Below, piece after piece: positions 6,439 through 9,662 of a DNA stretch of 9,662 nucleotides. The first letter of the stretch is position 1. Every line of letters begins with the position of its first letter. The notes beneath the pieces are model-generated. The model was given only the letters and a program-made list of their open reading frames with translations. It did not search any database and had not been told where the DNA came from. The stretch comes from a candidate division CSSED10-310 bacterium (lineage in GTDB: Bacteria > CSSED10-310 > JAFGDC01). The position numbers and the translations under genes are program-made. The stretch covers positions 1 through 9,662 of the forward strand of contig JAFGDC010000294.1 of the NCBI GenBank assembly GCA_016932295.1, written 5' to 3'.

Positions 6439-6627
6439 CTAAGAGATTGGAGACGGGATGTCCTCTGAAATGGACATGACCGTGGTCATGTCATTATGAT
6501 GGCGGGACGGCATGACCGCCGAGGCGGTCCACCGCAATGCTTTGGTGGGATTGTTTAGGTGGGATTTTATGGCGGGATTATACTGATTCGCCGTCTCCCT
6601 TGCCTCTCGTAGCCGATCTGCATTCAT
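6439..6627 (-). CDS. Possible small protein of unknown function ending at a terminator
   Basis: The ORF encodes 62 residues beginning MNADRLREARETANQY. An AAAGG ribosome site lies 7-8 nt before the ATG, and the stop is 16 nt before the stem of the strong - strand terminator, which is the main argument for a real gene or transcript. The composition is polar and slightly basic in the first half. There is no membrane segment, no cysteine and no motif I recognise. Its bases also contain a 9+9 bp palindrome and three GGYGGGATT repeats, so the conserved element here may be the DNA or an RNA rather than the protein. I cannot assign a function. Confidence 0.3.
   Translation of the reverse strand: MNADRLREARETANQYNPAIKSHLNNPTKALRWTASAVMPSRHHNDMTTVMSISEDIPSPIS
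6473..6492. repeat. Palindrome GACATGACC-GT-GGTCATGTC
   Basis: Two perfect 9-bp arms around a 2-bp centre. With so short a centre it is more likely a dimer-binding operator than an RNA hairpin. A second, shorter palindrome (GACCGCC-GA-GGCGGTC, 6514-6529) follows 21 bp later. Confidence 0.6.
6544..6579. repeat. Three tandem direct repeats GGYGGGATT with 13-14 bp period
   Basis: GGTGGGATT at 6544-6552 and 6558-6566 and GGCGGGATT at 6571-6579. A degenerate fourth copy, GGCGGGACG, is at 6501-6509. The period is not one helical turn and the flanks differ, so the role is unclear; it could be clustered protein sites or chance. Confidence 0.45.
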
Positions 6628-6802
6628 CGCTTAGCCTTTCTAATCTTACATGCAAACAGCTAATGAAGATGCAATCTTCGTTCCAGTTCTTCCATCTTCA
6701 TCAGCTTCATACATTTCTGCCGCCTGTTTGTTCCCAGAAAAATGTCGTCGAGAGGAAAAAAACCCGGATGCCTCGCCACGGACGGTTCAATTTGCTCTAC
6801 TT

Positions 6803-6922
6803 TCAGCCAATTAAGCACATCAGTACGACGGCGGACAGAATGAAAATCAAGATCAGCTCGGCCTGGTTGCGCGCGAGTGGGATGATCCGGCACGAGCCAC
6901 GAGATGCAATATGTGCATACAC
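6803..6922 (-). CDS. Possible single-span membrane micro-ORF
   Basis: A 39-codon frame from a GTG at 6922 ends at 6805-6803. Its C-terminal half reads ELILIFILSAVVLMCLIG, a clean membrane-spanning segment reaching almost to the stop, preceded by the polar RNQAE and several basic residues (R8, R12, R18). That is the layout of a tail-anchored small protein. Against it: no ATG, no ribosome site before the GTG, and only a hairpin just upstream. It could equally be the tail of a decayed gene or a chance hydrophobic frame. Confidence 0.2.
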   Translation of the reverse strand: MYAHIASRGSCRIIPLARNQAELILIFILSAVVLMCLIG

Positions 6923-6924
6923 GA

Positions 6925-6945
6925 AAAACGCAAATAATGCGTTTT
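6925..6945. repeat. Hairpin AAAACGCA-AATAA-TGCGTTTT, overlapped by a second hairpin to 6959
   Basis: Perfect 8-bp arms with a 5-nt loop; on the - strand the stem runs into TTTTT, so it could be a weak terminator in either direction. The right arm (6941-6945) is also the left arm of GTTTTAC-TGTCG-GTAAAAC (6941-6947 and 6953-6959), so the two cannot form together in one transcript. Confidence 0.5.
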
Positions 6946-7472
6946 ACTGTCGGTAAAACACCACAAATCCACCAGGCCGGTGATTAAGCGCACCTTCCGA
7001 CCTCTCCCGCCATCCAGACACACCGCATGCCCTCCGTGCAGAAAGATGACATCGTCACACAAGTATCCAGTTCATGTAGCAATGCACGTAATATATACAG
7101 ATTAACGAGGAATGGAGTATGCCTGTCATGGCCCGCATCGCGATTTGACTGTTACATAATGAAACAATAACGGTAATCCCGATGCCACAAAGCGGGAAGG
7201 ATGAGACCGAAACGAATGAGCGAAAATTATTAAAAATTAAATAAATTAGTCAGTTACCGATATTTGTCACAGTTTTTTTCTGCATTTCCAGGGATGGAAG
7301 TCATGAAGTGCCGAGATCATGCGGTCTGCACTTTTTGCACGGTAACTAGTCGGTTGTTGCTGGTATGTCATCTTGGATACATGCCGTATGATGTCATCGC
7401 TGAAATACCCCCTCTCCTCCCTCTTCACTGAGCTGCCGATCCCGGCGGGACGCTGAGACAGTGCCGTCGTTT

Positions 7473-7500
7473 TTGACAACCACACGGACAGTTTGATAGG
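7473..7500 (+). promoter_or_regulatory. Candidate sigma70 promoter of the protease gene
   Basis: A consensus -35 TTGACA (7473-7478) is followed after 16 bp by GATAGG (7495-7500), which matches the -10 consensus at only three positions. It lies about 60 bp before the protease start, a sensible distance. The -35 is strong, the -10 weak. Confidence 0.35.
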
Positions 7501-7503
7501 AAG

Positions 7504-7563
7504 ATGCTCAATGACTGTTTCATCGCCACTGAGCTGGCATCTTTGATGGAGGATAGTGTATGA
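7504..7563 (+). CDS. Possible 19-codon leader ORF overlapping the protease start
   Basis: The frame reads MLNDCFIATELASLMEDSV and its TGA (7561-7563) overlaps the protease ATG as ATGA. AGGAAG lies directly before its ATG, rather too close for a good ribosome site. If translated it could couple to the protease. It lacks runs of a single amino acid typical of attenuator leaders. It may be chance. Confidence 0.2.
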   Translation: MLNDCFIATELASLMEDSV

Positions 7564-9662
7564 GATCGTTCGCCGTGGTTGCCGCGTTGTTGTGCATCTC
7601 CCTGCCGCCAGTGGCGGTATTGTCCGCTTCCGAGCACTGGCCCGATCGTATTATCGTCAAGTTCGACGAGACCGCCATCCCCTTGCTGCACGAGGGTGAC
7701 AGGCTGCTGGCAGGCGATGCGGTCTTGAACCAGATACTGAGTCGATATGCAATCGAGGTGGACGAGAGCTTGTTCCCCGGGGTCGAGTCGTCTCCCGAGC
7801 CGGCGGTATCCCAGCTCTCCCGAATTCACCGGCTCAGGTTCGCGCCAGGCAGTGATTACCTTGGGGCCATGGAGGCGCTGCAGGCGTCGCCGGCGGTGGA
7901 ATACGCCGAATTGGACATCGTGGTGTATCCATTGGAAACGCCGAATGATCCCATGTTGAGCGACCAGTGGCATCTGGAGACAGTGATGGCGGTGCAAGCC
8001 TGGGACGTGGCGCACGGTTCCGGCGATGTGGCGATTGCCATTGTGGACAGTGGCATTCAACTGGTGCATCCGGATTTGGCGGCGAATTTCTGGTCCAATC
8101 CCGATGAAATCGATAACGGTCTGGATGATGACGGAAACGGCTTGGTTGATGACATTCTTGGTTGGGATTACATCGATGGTGACAACCAGCCTGGAGACGA
8201 TGTCCGCTGCAACCACGGCACCCACGTGGCGGGGATCGCCGCCGCGGTCACCAACAACGCCGTCGGCGTGGCGGGAATGTCCTGGAACTGTCGGATCATG
8301 AATCTGCGGATGATGGCCTGGAGCGAAGCCGCGCAGAACTGCGTGGGATCGATCGGCGACTCTATCCTGGCCATCAACTACGCAGTGGCGCAGGGGGCCT
8401 CCGTCATCAACCTGAGCATCGGTCACGGCGGACAGCACAGCGCCGAGCGCGACGCGGTGAATTATGCCTTCAGCCAGGGTCTGGTATTGGCGGGGGCAGC
8501 CGGCAACGGAGGCAGCGACGGCATTGGAGATCCCCAGTCGGACTACCCCGGCGGGTATGAAAACGTCATCACCGTGGGCAACACGTCCCGTTCCGATCGA
8601 AAGTCATCGTCCTCCAACTACGGCGCCGAGATCGACGTGATGGCGCCGGGCAGCAGGATCATGAGCACGTATATGCCGAACACGTACGACAACGCCAGTG
8701 GCACTTCCATGTCCAGCCCCCTGGTGGCTGGATTGGCCGCTCTCATCATGGCCACCGGCGAGTCCGATCCGGCGACGGTGAAGATGCGCATAAAAGGCGG
8801 CGCCGAGAACATCGATGCCCAGAACGCCGAATGGGTCGGCATGCTGGGTGCCGGCCGCATCAATGCCTATTATTCCATTACCCCCGGCTCACTGGTGATG
8901 CCTGTCGCGGCGGTCATGGATGATCAGAACGGTGATCGCGATTTCCAGGCTGATTCAGGCGAAACCGTTGACATCACGATGACCTTCAAAAACCAGTCAT
9001 GGCGGGATGCCACCGGTGTCCAGGCCGTCCTGGTGGATGCCGGGCCGCATGCCACTATCGTCCAGGATGCTTCGACGGTGGGCGCTGTGGCCAGCAAGGA
9101 GGAAGTCGAGACCAGCACCGCCTATCGGATCACGGTAGCCGCGGGTGCCCCCTTCAACAGCACAGTGCCGCTCACCTTCGAGATTACCGCCGACGATGGA
9201 ACGAACGAGGCCACTTTCACCATCAGCCTCAATGATCCCCATCCCGCCATGCCGGGCTGGCCCAAACCAGCGGTCTCCAACGATTTCAATTCATCACCGG
9301 TGATGGTCGATCTGGACGGTGACGGCGGCAAGGAACTTGTCCTCGCCGATAACGCCCGCCAGTTGTTCGTCTGGCGCTACGACGGCAGCAACTTCCCCGG
9401 TTGGCCGCTCATGCTTCCTGACGCCGACAACCACATCGCGTTAAGCACACCGGCGATCGGTGACCTGGACGGCGACGGTGATCCGGAAATCGTGGCGGCC
9501 TCGTTCCGCATAGCGGCTCCCGATGCCACGCCGCCCTATCCCGCCCAGGGAAAATTGTATGTATTCCATACCGATGGCACCATGGTAGCCGGCTGGCCGC
9601 GGGTGTACAACGAGGAAATCAAGGCATCCCCCGCGTTGTTCGATCTGAACGGCGACGGCAAG
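7560..9662 (+). CDS. Secreted subtilisin-like (S8) serine protease with beta-sandwich and FG-GAP/VCBS repeats (3' partial)
   Basis: The frame is open from the ATG at 7560 through the last base of the window (701 codons, no stop), so the C-terminus is missing. GGAGG (7548-7552) lies 7 nt before the ATG. Residues 1-23 form a signal peptide (MRSF, hydrophobic core, likely cut after LSA). About 28-125 is propeptide-like (DRIIVKF onward). The catalytic domain (about 128-440) has Asp163 in AIVDSG, His219 in NHGTHVAG, the oxyanion Asn316 in AAGNGG and Ser383 in GTSMSSP, all intact. An Asp-rich insert (DEIDNGLDDDGNGLVDD, 182-198) probably binds calcium. Residues about 443-557 form a beta-sandwich of the kind common in secreted FCB-group proteins. 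From 579 on come FG-GAP/VCBS-type repeats with Asp/Gly loops (VDLDGDGGKE, GDLDGDGDPE, FDLNGDGK), the start of a calcium-binding beta-propeller. It is probably an extracellular or surface protease. A C-terminal secretion or sorting domain may follow outside the window. Confidence 0.95.
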   Translation, partial: MRSFAVVAALLCISLPPVAVLSASEHWPDRIIVKFDETAIPLLHEGDRLLAGDAVLNQILSRYAIEVDESLFPGVESSPEPAVSQLSRIHRLRFAPGSDYLGAMEALQASPAVEYAELDIVVYPLETPNDPMLSDQWHLETVMAVQAWDVAHGSGDVAIAIVDSGIQLVHPDLAANFWSNPDEIDNGLDDDGNGLVDDILGWDYIDGDNQPGDDVRCNHGTHVAGIAAAVTNNAVGVAGMSWNCRIMNLRMMAWSEAAQNCVGSIGDSILAINYAVAQGASVINLSIGHGGQHSAERDAVNYAFSQGLVLAGAAGNGGSDGIGDPQSDYPGGYENVITVGNTSRSDRKSSSSNYGAEIDVMAPGSRIMSTYMPNTYDNASGTSMSSPLVAGLAALIMATGESDPATVKMRIKGGAENIDAQNAEWVGMLGAGRINAYYSITPGSLVMPVAAVMDDQNGDRDFQADSGETVDITMTFKNQSWRDATGVQAVLVDAGPHATIVQDASTVGAVASKEEVETSTAYRITVAAGAPFNSTVPLTFEITADDGTNEATFTISLNDPHPAMPGWPKPAVSNDFNSSPVMVDLDGDGGKELVLADNARQLFVWRYDGSNFPGWPLMLPDADNHIALSTPAIGDLDGDGDPEIVAASFRIAAPDATPPYPAQGKLYVFHTDGTMVAGWPRVYNEEIKASPALFDLNGDGK

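Larger units (their letters stand above)
6628..7559. other. Long intergenic region, no confident gene
   Basis: About 930 bp between the small ORF and the protease. Reading all frames I see only short or shadow ORFs. It contains a 9-bp inverted repeat ATGAAGATG/CATCTTCAT (6663-6671 and 6693-6701), nested hairpins near 6925-6959, a nine-codon ORF with a good ribosome site (7119-7148), an AT-rich tract (about 7222-7285) and several CGGTAA motifs. It is poorer in G+C than the flanking genes. It may hold an RNA or the upstream control region of the protease, or decayed genes; no tRNA or known riboswitch is recognisable. Confidence 0.5.

Noticed and set aside
6537..6956. 139-codon + strand ORF in the intergenic region
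   Set aside because: No ribosome site, irregular composition rich in His/Ser/Lys, no motif, and it crosses several inverted repeats; likely chance.
7071..7148. TTCATG/TATATA promoter-like pair followed by a nine-codon ORF with GAGGA ribosome site
   Set aside because: The spacing is 15 bp, the -35 matches three of six, and a nine-residue product with nothing downstream is not convincing.
7425..8438. Long - strand ORF of 337 codons
   Set aside because: It is the shadow of the subtilase gene; the + frame has signal peptide, intact catalytic triad and conserved repeats, whereas this frame is His/Arg-rich with no family resemblance.

Overview
The window looks like chromosomal DNA from an uncultured, Gram-negative, probably anaerobic bacterium. 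LpxH points to lipid A and so to an outer membrane. The iron-sulfur electron-transfer genes at the left edge point to anaerobic redox metabolism. The last gene joins a subtilase, a beta-sandwich and FG-GAP repeats, a layout I associate with secreted proteins of FCB-group and related candidate phyla (Zixibacteria, Latescibacterota and similar). That placement is inference from architecture only.

Left region (1-2315, + strand): the 3' part of an operon. It holds a NuoF-like flavoprotein with a C-terminal two-cluster ferredoxin domain (5' truncated by the window), a HoxU/NuoG-N-like ferredoxin subunit, and a small protein with four [4Fe-4S] motifs. Spacing is tight (9 bp, then an ATGA overlap), and a strong hairpin terminator closes the operon. 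Together they form an NAD(P)H-to-ferredoxin style electron-input module. No catalytic subunit (hydrogenase, formate dehydrogenase or aldehyde oxidoreductase) is visible downstream, so the partner must lie upstream of the window or elsewhere.

Middle region (2287-6274, - strand): four genes on the same strand. In transcription order they are lpxH (lipid A biosynthesis), comF (phosphoribosyltransferase-like competence protein, overlapping lpxH by 11 bp), a short membrane-anchored ORF with weak sugar-transferase resemblance, and comM/yifB (AAA+ helicase of transformation, GTG start with a strong Shine-Dalgarno site). comM converges on the redox operon, and the operon's terminator lies inside the last codons of comM.

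Non-coding region (6275-7559): about 1.3 kb with no confident gene. It holds a strong terminator on the - strand just downstream of a possible 62-codon ORF, a 9+9 bp palindrome, GGYGGGATT direct repeats, nested hairpins, a possible single-span membrane micro-ORF, and an AT-rich tract.

Right region (7560-9662, + strand): a large secreted subtilisin-like protease, still open at the window edge. A signal peptide, an N-terminal propeptide-like region, an S8 catalytic domain with intact Asp/His/Ser triad, a beta-sandwich domain and the first FG-GAP/VCBS repeats are visible. A candidate promoter and a 19-codon leader ORF that ends on its start codon lie upstream.
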